Of a stretch of DNA of 64,000 bases, positions 23,081 through 60,482 are shown in pieces (the first letter of the stretch is position 1; every line of letters begins with the position of its first letter). The notes beneath the pieces were generated by a model. That model saw only the letters and a list, made by a program, of their open reading frames with translations, was not told the origin of the DNA and did no database searches. The stretch lies in assembly GCA_963662155.1 (NCBI GenBank), contig OY759261.1:66589681-66653680 (forward strand), in the 5' to 3' direction. The translations under genes were made by a program, and so were the position numbers. Source of the DNA: Lamellibrachia columna (Eukaryota > Annelida > Polychaeta > Sabellida > Siboglinidae).

Positions 23081-24703
23081 GCGTTGTCGCTGCAGTCATG
23101 TTTGGATCATTTCTTGAAAGATACAGCCTGGAGGCATTTCACCAGAGTTTGTGGCATGTCCCGCAAGGCGGCAGCACAGTCATCATTTCATCATCAAGAA
23201 AATCGAAAGTCAGAACATTACCAGACAGATCATTATTCACATCATCACAGATCATTATTCACACCATCACAGATCATTGTTCACATCATCTCATCACTAC
23301 CAGTGTCGCCACCTACCAGCAAAACGTGTGGTCAGCTGATGCAGTGGACATCAGACAATTGATAAAGGCGCCATGCTGGCATGGCCTTTCCGACAAGGTC
23401 ATTTGCAAGGTTAAAGGTTAACTAGCAGAGACGTAACTTGTTTGAAGGTCGTCAAAGATGTTCATCTTTGTGTAAGATAAGTGTAAGATAAAAATGTTTC
23501 TTGTCCAAGTATTGGACAGTGTGAGCCCCATGCACACTTATGGAGGCTGTTTCTCAAATGCTGCTGAAGTTATTATTACAGAGAAAACTGCAGAAAAGAT
23601 GATCACATTTGTATCTGTCCTGATTATTTGCTCCTTACAATACTGAAGTGGTCATCCAAGTGTTTTAAGAGTTTGGTGAATTCATCTTGTTAATATGCTA
23701 ATATTAACCTTACTGCTCGTCTTCTTGGCTTACCGTTTGAAGTTCTCACCCAGCAAAGTCTGAGGCAGCTAGCCTTGTAGGCGTGGGCATGAGTGTATAT
23801 TATTTTGCGAATGCAAAGATACGAAACCTTGTTAAATGTCTACATTAAGGATCCCTGTAGGTTATGCAAGTCAGCAGTCATTATCCGCGATGAATTAATG
23901 TGGGGGAGTTTTGAATTTCTTACGTTTCCTCGGCCATATGGGTCACCGAAGAAGTCTCAATTTGCTTTGACGTTTGAAATATGTCACAATGCCTCATTTT
24001 TGTCTGATGTTTATCTTCAGGGAATCTTGATGTGGCATTGTTTATGGTCAGATTCACAACTACAACAACACTGCAGTATTCCGTGATGTATGTGTATATA
24101 TTATATATATAAATATAGATGTGTAAATATTCAAACAACTTTGTGTAACTGTCGTTGAAAATGGCGGATGTGTGGGAAGATATATTGTGTTGTATGTAAG
24201 AGTTTGTAAACTGACGGATGCTTGAGTCCTCAAGTTTCACTTTCTGTGTGTTACAAAGTAGACTTCACCAAACCAGTGAAAGAATAGATTGTCAGTGTGA
24301 AACTGCCCTTTCAGGGGTTATTTATCCATGCCAAGCAAACCTGGGGTTGTATACATTGGGGTGTAACAAATTGCCCACCTTTCAGTTGATTTAATTTATT
24401 CAGCTGCAGTTAATTTTGTTCAGTTACCATTGCACTATTTTCAAGTAATGAGTTTGGTTTCTGCGACTGCTGCATAAAAAGTATGGTTTATGAGAATATA
24501 AAAAATACTTCCCAGGCTAGACAAACGTAATTGACAGTTACTAAAAAGAAGAATACAAATGTTGATTATGTCTAGTTCACTTAAAATTATAAATACTCCA
24601 AATCAGTTAGAATTGCTTCTTTAGTATCATTATAATGGATGATGCTACTACCGAGTAATATTCCTCAGATTTACTGTGGCATATTACCCACACTATTATT
24701 ATT

Positions 24704-24845
24704 TTATAAGTGGGTGACTGTAATTCATTACAGTATGCTACATCCATAATTTATAAGTGGGTGATTGTAATTCATTACAGTATGCTACATCCATATTTTA
24801 TAAGTGGGTGATTGTAATTCATTACAGTATACTTCATCCATATTG
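24704..24845 (+). repeat. 47-bp tandem repeat, 3 copies
   Basis: TTATAAGTGGGTGA recurs at 24704, 24751 and 24798, each followed by TGTAATTCATTACAG. Confidence 0.9.
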
Positions 24846-25934
24846 GGCATTATCGGCTGTTGGTTTACAAACTAATGACAGATCAAGCAGAATGTATGTT
24901 AATTGTGCACGTATTGTTGACTGTTGGCTAGTATTTAGAGTGTGTACCAGTTAATCTCTACTGAATACGAGTTGTTTTAAAATCTGATAGGTCAGTGTCA
25001 AACAAATATATTGGCACTTTGTAATTTAACATTGTTTACCGCCATTCAAGGATTATTTTGTGGCGTTGCATTGAATGTGCATTTTGGAAAAACAATGGTA
25101 GACTTAGTTACCATACACATTTGCATACCTTGATCTCATCTGGGGTTTACAATCCTTGGTCCTGCATTGTAATGTGGGGCAAATGAGAAAACCCTTGGGT
25201 AAATGGGCGAGAAGGCAACTGCCCAGGAGCATTAGACATATATGCTACAAATGTGTGACTAAGGGCAACTTGACAGTCTTGTTAAATTATGTAAGCAGAA
25301 CATTTCAGGTGTCTGTGTACAGTTTTCAACTCTTGTATGTTTTTATTTCGGCTGTATGGTACACGTTCTCTACACCATAAAGTGCAATTAAGATAACGCA
25401 CAAGGAAACACGGATAAAAAAAATTTACAGAATCCAGTGGCAGATTTCTGTCAAACAGGTTGCCATCTTGATTTCTAATTAATAATTGCTATTTATGATG
25501 TAAACAACAGGTGATGGTCTTATTTGCAGTGAATACTTGAATGTTTGAAGGATTCCTAAATGGTCATTTTATGCTGAAATTCCCAGCTGTTGTTATCAAT
25601 TGTAATTGCTGCTAGCTTTTCACATTTTGATGTAAAACATTAAAAAAGTACAGTATTTTTTATTTTATGGTACCTAAATTTGTCTTCATTTCTCAATACA
25701 GATTGTGTTGTGTACTTGGTGATAATTGGCTTGTCTTTTACTGCTTTAATTAGATTTATTTTACCAATTAAACATTGCTATTAATCAACTGATGAGTGGT
25801 TTGTGTTAGGGAAGATTGCCAGTGGCATAGCAGACTCTGTGATCCGGCAGACACCTAACAAATGTCTGAACGACATGATGTATTTATTTCTAATAATATA
25901 CCATATCAGTGGATTGGACATAGGAGTTAGTGAA

Positions 25935-25940
25935 AATAAA
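25935..25940 (+). terminator. INSIG: Candidate poly(A) signal for INSIG
   Basis: Canonical AATAAA with a GT-rich downstream element 30-45 bp further on. Confidence 0.4.
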
Positions 25941-26897
25941 GTTTGATGAAAACTGCAGATCCACCCTAGTGTGTTTGTTCTTGTTTATCATTGTTATTTG
26001 CATATGTGAACATGTTTTATTTCTGCATTTGATCATGACATTTGTGGAACACAGAACTGAAGTAATCAGTTGACTTTGCAGCCTTTGTTCTGCAATGGTA
26101 TCATAGACGTACTACTGTAACAGTAAACTCACGAACACACTGTATATGATAATGAAGCCTATTTTAAATGATATGCCTTCTTCAAAGATGACACATAAAT
26201 ACATTCAAGCCTTTCGTTTTAAGTTCATGTCGACTGTGACTAGATATCATAAATTCAAAAAACTTTTCCTCTGTTTAAAACATAAAAAATCAAATTTATC
26301 GACAGGGCATTTGTACGGCATTACAAACACATTCTCTCTGTTCTTGCATGCACAAACTCACTGATTAAAGTGTTAGATGCAAGTATAGCTCTTAGTATAT
26401 CATGCACATCATCAGATATATAAAGCTGATGATGTGCATTTATATATAAAGGGTATTTGTATTGCCCATAATGTATAAGCATGCATAAAAACATTAAAAT
26501 TAGCTTACATTTATATCATTAATAATATATAAAATTTAATGTATAGCTATCTCATATATCAGTGGTTTCATGGAACAGTTTGGCCATACCCGGGGTTTCA
26601 TCATTTACGTTACTGAATCACACCCTACCAATGTTGAGATTATGCAGATCATCACATGTTTAAACTTAAACTCCCGACAAATATTTCTAATGCAAAGACA
26701 AGACTAACAGTGTTTCCATTCATCTCCAGCAGGCAGTACCAGTACGTCATTTATAATTATAGCAAAGCCAAAGATATTTGGTAAACTATTTACTATAGTA
26801 TCTTTGATTTATAGTCTTTTTTGGGCATTACAATGATCTACATTTATTATGTTTCGTAGTCCATTGTGCATGGTTACTATACATAATCATTACATTT

Positions 26898-27340
26898 AAC
26901 AAGATTTGCCATCCAAGCCAAAGGCCCAGATGGCAAGTGGACAAGGAAGCCATTGGCTTATTGAGAGTCCAACAATTTTCATCTATGTGTAACCCGCCCT
27001 CCTGAGATATGTGTCAACCTCGTTTTTAAACATATTCACGCTGCTAGCAGTTTCACAATCCTTAGACAATTTGTTCCATTAATTTATTGTCCTCTGTAAG
27101 AACGAGTACTTCCTGGTATCCAATATTCATTGGTCCATTACAAATTTTACTTCATGTCCTGCTCTAGTTCTACCATCTTTCTTGAGTGAGGAAAACATTT
27201 CTATCAATATTTTCATAACCATTCATTCATAACCATATCTTAAAAAACTCCAATCTGATATCATCTTAACCTCCTTGTCTCTAGGGTTGTTAAACCACAT
27301 TCTTTTAGGCATTCTACATAACTAAGGTCTCTCTAATACA
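26898..27340 (-). mobile_element. CR1-like LINE 3' end, decayed
   Basis: It starts with the family's 3' tail (TTTAACAAGATTTGCCATCC on the plus strand) and continues through the antisense of the FSQRV/TRGH/RRLRGD C-terminal blocks seen in the 19141 and 40475 copies. Confidence 0.75.
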
Positions 27341-27361
27341 CAAAACAATAGCCTTAGCATA

Positions 27362-27943
27362 GGAGTCAGACCACAGTTGAAAATTGCATTGGTGGCCATG
27401 TTAACGTTTTGTTAGATTATAAGAAAAAGTTACCACTAAAAATTCTGAAACTTTTTCACAGCAACTGCCATCATCTCATTGACATGCTGATCAAGTTTTA
27501 TCAAAATCACATACCTCCAGCTCTTTTAAAACGCCCCGACGTGCGATGCCCATCAATTTTGACAAAAATAGCCTTGTATTCATGCGCCCACGTGGCCCAT
27601 AGCAGAAAAATTCCCATAAATCCCTCCGTCTGTTAAACTCTCCAAAAAATGCACCATTTCACAGCCAATAGCTTCTACAAACAAACCTGTGAATATGCCT
27701 GCTCAATTGCACTTATGTCACATCATATGAATTCTTTAAATTCACATATCGCAATTTAATACGCCCTACATTCATGTGAAACAATAAACAGGAAGGTCAA
27801 CTGTGGTCTTACCCCAAATAGGGAATTTTTTTTTTTCAGAAAGTGTCAAATTTTATAAAAAGTTGCGGCACAGTGTATATGTAGACACATTATGGAACAC
27901 TCCTACTTGTGAAGTCATTATTATTTGTTTGACAGCCAAGTCT
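27362..27943. mobile_element. Non-autonomous TIR element, copy 1
   Basis: GGAGTCAGACCACAGTTGA at 27362-27380 faces TCAACTGTGGTCTTACCCC at 27797-27815 (17 of 19 positions complementary). The whole 27362-27943 segment recurs nearly unchanged at 60827-61402, so the repeat extends about 130 bp past the right inverted repeat. No transposase. Confidence 0.7.
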
Positions 27944-28682
27944 AAACAATGCTTTGCCCGTATTATTAGCTGAAAACCAGTCACATAATTTAATTATAGG
28001 TCGATTTTGACACTTGATAAATCATAGATCATGTACACTAGATTTACATAGCACTGCGAACCAATGAAGCCTGCTTACTGTCTCTTTGAATATACTAATG
28101 AGTTTATTTTTAAATTAGTATTCATATAATTGCTTGATTTTAAACCAAACATGGCATAACTTTGTAAGAAAATTGGAAATTTTTCACATTTAACAGGATT
28201 TAGGGTAAATTCCAATGTGTCAGGGTTGTCAAATTTTATTATTTATGTGACTGCTTTCATACTTCTAGTTGATAAGATACAAGGCGAATGGCTTGATTTC
28301 GATACGCCACCATAAAAGGGTATCACATGACCAGATGCCAGTCGCGGCCAGATTTGAAAATGCTGATCTACGCAGTGCTTCCAGTGGGTGTGACACAACC
28401 AAAATACAACTATTCTGTCCAAATTTGTTACACAATGTTGCTAACGCACTGGGCCACAAGACAAATATCACCAATGACCGCTCTAGTCCAAAATGGTTAC
28501 CTGTTCCGTCACATACTTATGTCATACCCCCTAATTTTCGCTAACTTTCCATTTTGGCATCCGATCTGTATCATGATGTTCGTGATTGCTACTGCTGTCT
28601 GCCTTTTCCAAGCAAACTGTTCACTTTTCCTATCAACCTGTGCCTATGGGAATGATTATATCTTATGTTAACCACTTCAGAG

Positions 28683-28768
28683 TTATGGTTAGCTAGGGAT
28701 GGGGTTAGCTAGAGATGGGGTTAGCCAGGCATGTGGTTAGCTAGAGATGGGGTTAGAGATGGGGTTGC
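28683..28768 (+). repeat. GTTAGCTAGAGATGGG short tandem repeat
   Basis: Four to five imperfect copies of a 16-18 bp unit (GGGGTTAGCTAGAGATG with CAGGCATG variants). Confidence 0.75.
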
Positions 28769-28769
28769 A

Positions 28770-52418
<23,649 letters not shown>

Positions 52419-53380
52419 CCACGACGACAGCATTGTCAGTGAAGTCTTCACTGCACGGATACCACAATGGAGACTGCGAGGGAAATCACCAGAGCTGCAT
52501 GTGTTATGGCCAACAATGAGAGACAGGAATTCAAGAGTGAACAAGTGACATGTCTAACACAGAGGTGTGATGTTGTCTTCCAAGAATGCTGCATTAATGT
52601 GTTGATAAATGACCTGCGAGAGTTTAAAATTCAGCAAATTTGTACGAAAAATATCAACTAGTGTTCAACCGAGACCAGTCCTTTGAATGCTAATGATGGT
52701 GTTCTGTGTTATCTAATCACATACTGTGACAGCCGACTGAATTTGTACATCCAGACTAGTTGAGGAGGAACTGATTTGCCGTTCACATGAACGGTGACAC
52801 AGTAGAGGTTTGAACAATGATTAAACTGTTTTACAGCCAAACAAACAGTGGTTAGGGATGACAGTTGACTAACATTAACCAGTCTGGTGACTGGTTTTGG
52901 TTAGTTGCAACGAGGCAGCCAAGCGGTAATAGGGATAATATTTTATCATAACCAATACATTTTTATTTAAACAAATTAAACATTTGAGAATATTAATACG
53001 GTCAACTTCTTATTTCACAAGAGTTTCACAATTTAAATTACCTGCATTAAGTGACCACCTACATTAAGAGACCACTTTTTCACCATTCCCTGAGGTTGAG
53101 CTGTCGTTTAAGACTGGTTTGACTGTATGTGTCTTTTGGGTATGAAAAACCATGAATGGGATCTTTCATAATTGGTTTGATTATTCAGAAAAATATTCCG
53201 TTTACATCAGTCATTTTCCAGCCACAATTATCTTTTTGGGTGAATGTGTAATTGTACATGCTCCAAATCAAGTGTGTAGTTTACTACTGACCAGTGGCTC
53301 AGCTAATCCACAGTAGAGTGTGTAAGGGATGTAGTTGTTGTTAACCCATATTTCAAACCGACACATTTATGGTCAGTCTA
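52419..53380 (+). other. CUL2: Probable CUL2 3' UTR
   Basis: Follows the TAA at 52416-52418. No other coding exon was recognised. A variant poly(A) signal ATTAAA lies at 52821-52826, with a GT-rich stretch (GGTTTTGGTTAGTTG) near 52893; an end near 52.85 kb is a guess. Confidence 0.35.
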
Positions 53381-53690
53381 ATCTGCTTCCGCACCAAAAT
53401 TTTTTAATTTCGTCAAAAATTTACCTTTGTGGTATCAACTACAACTTGTAGCTTGTTTGTACAAAGCCAAAGGTCTTATTTAGTTTTGATAAAATCATCA
53501 GACAAACTATTAAATAAATTTTTATTTTGAAATTCCCTATTCACACTTTTGCAAGATGCCCGATCTGACAATTGAAGTTCACTGTTTCGACAGTTTCAAC
53601 AAAAGTACACACCAACCAACTGTATATATTACTTAAATTACACAACAGATTTGAATATCACTGAACTTGATTTGTAAAGGGCTAAATGAA
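53380..53690 (+). repeat. Dispersed repeat family, copy
   Basis: Contains TCTGCTTCCGCACC, TAGCTTGTTTGTACAAA and GATAAAATCATCAGACAAAC, in the same order as the copies at 8125 and 38845. Confidence 0.5.
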
Positions 53691-53990
53691 GCGCACAGAA
53701 TACTGTACCTTCATGACATTGTTGCTTATATTGATTGATGACATATTCATTTTACTAGTCACATGACAGAACCAATTTGTCTGACTTTGGAAATGCATGT
53801 GAACTGATATAAGAATTTACGATACCATTGGTGCCCGCTGGTTATCTAAAGCAGTTGCATCCGACGGCATCAACGCTCACTAGGTGCTGACAAATGCAAT
53901 GCCCCAAAGCACATGAGAACTGTGTATGTATGATACTTAGAATTAAAACTGTACAGTTTGAAACACAGACTGGGTATTTTGTCATACAAA
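53691..53990. other. No gene seen
   Basis: Unique-looking AT-rich sequence without ORFs or repeats that I could recognise. Confidence 0.4.
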
Positions 53991-54078
53991 TATAATAATA
54001 TATATTATATAATATATATATATAGATAATATATATATTATATATATAATATATATATAATATATATATTATCTATAT

Positions 54079-54169
54079 AGGCACTAATATATATACATAT
54101 ACAGTGTAAGTGAAATGTATATATTATATACATTTCACTTACACTGTATATGTATATATATTAGTGCCT
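54079..54169. repeat. 91-bp near-perfect palindrome
   Basis: Arms 54079-54123 and 54125-54169 (45 bp each) are exact reverse complements around a single central base. Each arm holds AGGCACTAATATATATAC and CAGTGTAAGTGAAATG. It is preceded by about 80 bp of AT-only sequence and its right end merges with the start of the repeat copy at 54163. Confidence 0.95.
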
Positions 54170-54920
54170 TGCACAGGCCTGCAATTAGCAATTAGAATCC
54201 AGGCCTGCAAAAATCTGTCCGGTCCAGGCCCGCAAACTAGAATTTAGGCGCAGGCCTGGCCCATATCAACAGCCCAAAGACGGGTAAGCCTGCAGCCCGC
54301 TAAATTTATAAAAGATAAACCTATTATCTTATACTAAAAATTAAACACAAATATTGTATTGTTTTAACAAATAACATAATAAAGAATATATGAACATTGT
54401 CTACTATTCTACTGTCCATAGTGTGCTGGGCGAGTTCTCGAAATCCAACACCACCAACTGCTTCAAACGGACTAATATCCTGAAGAAAAATAATCAACTT
54501 TTTATTGTCATTACTATTAAGTATTATAACATATTTTTATATATGGCTTTAATTTATTGGCTGATGCATGGTTAGGGTAGGAGATTTGTTTATCTAACCC
54601 TAACTTAGCCCTAATGCAAACCACAACCCTAATTTAAGTTGTTAATTGAATTAGCTCAACTAAGTTAGATAGTTAGGGCAATTAATTTGGTATTAATTGA
54701 TATTTCAATTAAATGTCACCCACTGGCACTGACACCCAGTGGCATTTCCAGCAGGCCTGTAGTCACTAGCCTGAGACAGATCAGATGTGTGAATTAGTAC
54801 AAGACCGTGTGAATGAATCAGTACTGGGGAAAGTGTAGACACTAAACAGTAGACACTAGTTAACACAACTGAAAAATACCAACTAGGGTGGGCACAGGGC
54901 AGTGGTCAGTGGGCAAGTCA
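54163..54920. repeat. Interspersed repeat with CAGGCC-rich end, copy 2
   Basis: Starts TAGTGCCTTGCACAGGCC, passes CAGGCCTGCAAAAATC and an AT-rich part, then CACCCACTGGCACTGACACC and GCATTTCCAGCAGGCCTG, parallel to 2308-3000. The GC-rich part is shorter and more decayed than in copy 1. Confidence 0.6.
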
Positions 54921-55045
54921 TGTACACGTGTATATCTAGCACAGTGACAGTCAGCCAACCATATGCCAACCGTTGGCGCAACAGCAGCAACTATTGTTGG
55001 CACAACGTTCCTTTTCCTCTCTTCTCCATCCATTTCCCGCCTCAT

Positions 55046-55145
55046 TGGGTAGGTGGTCAGTCTCGAAGGTAGGTGGTCAGTCTCGAAGGTAGGTGGTCAG
55101 TCTCGAAGGTAGATGGTCAGTCTCGAAGGTAGATGGTCGGTGGCC
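55046..55145 (+). repeat. 20-bp tandem repeat, 5 copies
   Basis: GTAGGTGGTCAGTCTCGAAG repeats with a G-to-A change in the later units. Confidence 0.9.
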
Positions 55146-55600
55146 GGATCCACCCAGTTTGTGATGTTGATATGGCCTTGTTAAAATAAGTTAGGACGCT
55201 CGTGTTGGTGGTCTTCTGACTGGGCGTGAATCACACGAAGGCAGCATTGGTTAAATGTCTTTAGGGAGCAACAACAGATGACCCAGGCCTCACTCAAATA
55301 TAGGAGTGCAATGACACAGACTACTCTGTAAATCACTACCATGATATCCTTCCTGGGGTAGTGATCGTCAAAGTATCGGTGACGCAGCTTCCTAAAGGAG
55401 GTGATGGCGCAACAGATTCGGGGCTGGATTTCCTCTTCGATGTGTTATAGGTGTATGAATCCCATGCTGGGCACACTCGAGATGCGGACGAACCAGGGTG
55501 AAGCTAGCAGATCGCTTGGTTCCTTTCTGAGCAGTTGAACACGTTCCTCCGAAAAAAGCCAACACTCAGTTAGCTTTGGCCGACACACGTGAAAGGTGAA
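55146..55600. other. No supported gene; possible retroelement debris
   Basis: Antisense reading shows scattered plausible residues but no coherent domain. The minus-strand ORF that enters this stretch from the 45-bp array ends at 55445. Confidence 0.3.
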
Positions 55601-55621
55601 CATTCCACCTGAGGTCGTCGA

Positions 55622-56655
55622 AGAACATTGGTGGTATACCGCAACCGTTAGGCAACCCCTGGGAAGTCTCCATTGGTGGAATACTGGAACCGTTGGACAA
55701 CCCCTAGGATGTCTCCATTGGTGGAATACCACAACCGTTAGGCAACCCCTGGGAAGTCTCCATTGGTGGAACACTGCAACCGTTGGACAACCCCTAGGAT
55801 ATCTCCATTGGTGGAATACTGGAACCGTTGGACAACCCCTGGGAAGTCTCCATTGGTGGAATACCACAACCGTTAGGCAACCCCTGGGAAGTCTCCATTG
55901 GTGGAACACTGCAACCGTTCGACAACCCCTAGGATATCTCCATTGGTGGAATACTGCAACCGTTAGGCAACCCCTGGGAAGTCGCCATTGGTGGAACACT
56001 GCAACTGTTGGACAACCCCTAGGATATCTCCATTGGTGGAATACTGGAACCGTTGGACAACCCCTAGGATGTCTCCATTGGTGGTATACCACAACCGTTA
56101 GGCAACCCCTGGGAAGTCTCCATTGGTGGAACACTGCAACCGTTGGACAACCCCTAGGATATCTCCATTGGTGGAATACTGCAACCGTTAGGCAACCCCT
56201 GGGAAGTCGCCATTGGTGGAACACTGCAACTGTTGGACAACCCCTAGGATATCTCCATTGGTGGAATACTGGAACCGTTGGACAACCCCTAGGATGTCTC
56301 CATTGGTGGTATACCACAACCGTTAGGCAACCCCTGGGAAGTCTCCATTGGTGGAACACTGCAACCGTTGGACAATCCCTAGGATATCTCCATTGGTGGA
56401 ATACTGCAACCGTTGGACAACTCCTGAGATGTCTCCATTGGTGGAATACTGGAACCGTTGGACAACCCCTAGGATATCTCCATTGGTGGAATACTGGAAC
56501 CATCGGACTACTCCTGAGATGTCTCCATTGGTGGAATACTGGAACCGTTGGACAACCCCTAGGATATCTCCATTGGTGGAATACTGGAACCATTGGACAA
56601 TTCCTGAGATGTCTCCATTGATGGAATACTGCAACCGTTGGACATCTCGTACAGC
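55622..56655. repeat. 45-bp minisatellite, about 23 copies
   Basis: The unit has CATTGGTGGAATACTGGAAC, then CGTTGGACAACCCC, then TAGGATGTCTC. Two classes (GTTAGGCAACCCCTGGGAAG and GTTGGACAACCCCTAGGAT) mostly alternate, giving a 90-bp higher-order unit. The array is open on both strands (15-residue repeats HWWNTATVGQPLG... forward and CPTVAVFHQWR... reverse), a property of the sequence rather than evidence of a gene. Confidence 0.95.
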
Positions 56656-57550
56656 AGACCTCGGGCCAATACACAACAAAAAAGATATTCTACTATTTTA
56701 CAACCAACACAAGTATACATGGGTCTAAATTCACAACAATTTGAACATGCAACGAGTATTGCATCACGTGCGTGACACGGTTGTTTCTGGTAATACGTTT
56801 GATGTTCCCTCAAACAATCTCGAGCGTATTGATGGCATATTGGCCTCAGGCATTTGAAAATGAGTTCAATCAAGATCAAATCGAGTGATATCGCGGCCGC
56901 AATCCCGTTCGCTCACAGCGAAAATAAGATTGACGTGCAGCCCCATGAAATTGTATCCTATCTCCCAAACACACAACTTAAACACTCATGAATGCTACAC
57001 ACGTGGTAGAAATTGCGTTTATTACCAGATCCAATCATGAATAATATGCAACAAAGTAGACTACCACAATACTACATCAAACACTATCCTTGATAAATTT
57101 TTTACACACTACTTACATAGTTTTATTACTCAGGAGTCTCCCTGACTCAGTCTCATGGTGGGACGGCAAATTAAGAGGACTGGGAGCCAATGTGATGCAT
57201 GGTGACAGGTTTTCACGTTGGTGCAAACATCTGAAATAGCGACTGCCGAGATTCACAACTGTCATATGTGAAACCATAATCCATTTACGTATTTGACAAA
57301 ATCAGGTCCTTGGTCCACGGGGTAGTGTATCCTGGCGAGCCAGCGGTAGTGTTACTACCAGTGTACAACCCCTGGCATATATCCTACACACAGTGCGTCA
57401 AATCATTTGTACTTCGGCCCACTTACTGCCTTGGTCCACCTGTTTCTGGGAATCAAACGGCAGACCAACCCGCGCTCAATCTTCAAAGAGTGCTTCCATG
57501 AAATTCATATCATCACCCGTTTGACCAGCGACGACGGGTCCACAAGTTGC
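56656..57550. other. No gene seen
   Basis: AT-moderate sequence with short ORFs on both strands but no recognisable motif. On the minus strand AATAAA-type signals lie near 57020 and 57125 and could serve the zinc-finger gene, but they are about 1 kb beyond its stop. Confidence 0.35.
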
Positions 57551-57605
57551 AATCTTGTTAACTGTAATTGGTTGTGGGCCACAACCAATTACAGTTAACA
57601 AGATT
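57551..57605. repeat. 55-bp perfect palindrome with 1-nt centre
   Basis: Arms 57551-57577 and 57579-57605 (27 bp) are exact reverse complements: AATCTTGTTAACTGTAATTG onward, and CCACAACCAATTACAG onward. Its right end is the tail motif of the LINE fragment that follows (AACAAGATT). Confidence 0.95.
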
Positions 57606-57745
57606 TAACAAGATTGCCATCCAGGGCAGACTATATGTAACCCGCCCTCCATAGATATGTGTCAACCGTGTTTTTAAAACATGTTCACGCTGCTAGCAGT
57701 TACACTATCTGAAGATAATTTGTTCCATTCAAGTTAAATTCCCGT
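57597..57745 (-). mobile_element. CR1-like LINE 3' tail fragment
   Basis: AACAAGATTTAACAAGATTG shows the 3' tail repeat twice, followed by GCCATCCAGGGCAG, TAACCCGCCCTCC and the antisense of the C-terminal end. Confidence 0.75.
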
Positions 57746-58085
57746 ATTCGAGCCCTGTAGATTCCAGCGAACAAGCCCACTAGTTAACACAGCAATTGAA
57801 AAATCAGCGTCTCAACAGATTGGTGTGCCAGGGGTATTGATGTAGTCACAAGCCCCTGGAGGCGAGGTAAACAATGTAAATTAATGCATTTTTCAGTGCA
57901 TGCCAAGACGAGTTTGTTCTGCTGTCTGCTTGTGCCACATTGGCTGTTCAGAATTAACCAAGTTACATTATTTTGAGTATACACCTTGAACATATATTGC
58001 GTATCACATAGGTACACATAACAGTATGAAAGAATATACTATGGCACTGACATACGAGTCTAGTTTCACATCTGTGCGAATGTTT

Positions 58086-59860
<1,775 letters not shown>

Positions 59861-59949
59861 TGCACAGTTGGTTCACTGAAATAGAATAATTATGTCATTT
59901 ATTGTATAAAATAACCTTTAAGTCATAGACAGTAGATAACAATAATTCC

Positions 59950-60240
59950 TGTAAAACTCCTTCCTCAAATGATTCAGCCTGACGCAAAACAGATTAGTTG
60001 ATGTAGTGTGTGATTAGTTGTTTTTATATAATGCACAATCAGTTTTTATTAAAATAATAAAAATAATTTCACTTGATTGTTGGATAGGGCAAGATGTTAA
60101 AGTGTGAATAGCTGTCATGTTATATAACAGTTTTGTTATTTGTCATCATAATTTTTACTGACCCTGTCAAAAAGTGTTCGATGATTTCACCAAAACTAAA
60201 TAACTAATTTTCACAAATGCACTAGAAAAATGAGGATCAC
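59950..60240 (-). repeat. Dispersed repeat family, copy
   Basis: Contains CTCCTTCCTCAAATGATTCAG and GATGATTTCACCAAAACTAA as in the 34370 copy, with an insertion between. Confidence 0.4.
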
Positions 60241-60299
60241 TCAGTTTTATTCAAACAGTCACAACTTGGATCACCACCTATATGCAGATGATAAACAGA

Positions 60300-60482
60300 T
60301 TTAAGTGGACAAGGAAGCCACTGGCTTATTGAGAGTCCAACAATGTTCATCTATGTGTAACCTGCCTTCCTGAGATTACACAATCTGTAGACAATTTGTT
60401 CCATCCATTTATTGTCCTCTGCGAGAACAAGTACTTCCTGATATCCAATCTACACTGATCCTTTACTAATTTTACCTCATGT
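60300..60482 (-). mobile_element. CR1-like LINE 3' fragment
   Basis: GGACAAGGAAGCCACTGGC and ATGTGTAACCTGCC followed by GAGAACAAGTACTTCCTGAT are antisense C-terminal LINE sequence. It is cut at 60482 by the element that follows. Confidence 0.75.

Larger units (their letters stand above)
23081..25955 (+). other. INSIG: Probable INSIG 3' UTR and downstream region
   Basis: After the stop at 23078-23080 no further coding exon was found. Around 23222-23295 a 20-25 bp CATCATCACAGATCATT unit recurs about three to four times. The first good polyadenylation signal, AATAAA at 25935-25940, is followed by a GT-rich stretch (GTGTGTTTGTTCTTGTTT near 25970), which would give a 3' UTR of about 2.9 kb. An earlier variant signal cannot be excluded. 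Confidence 0.35.

Noticed and set aside
55445..56679. Repeat proteins on both strands (HQWRYPRGCPTV... and HWWNTATVGQPLG...)
   Set aside because: They arise from a 45-bp tandem array that happens to lack stops on both strands.
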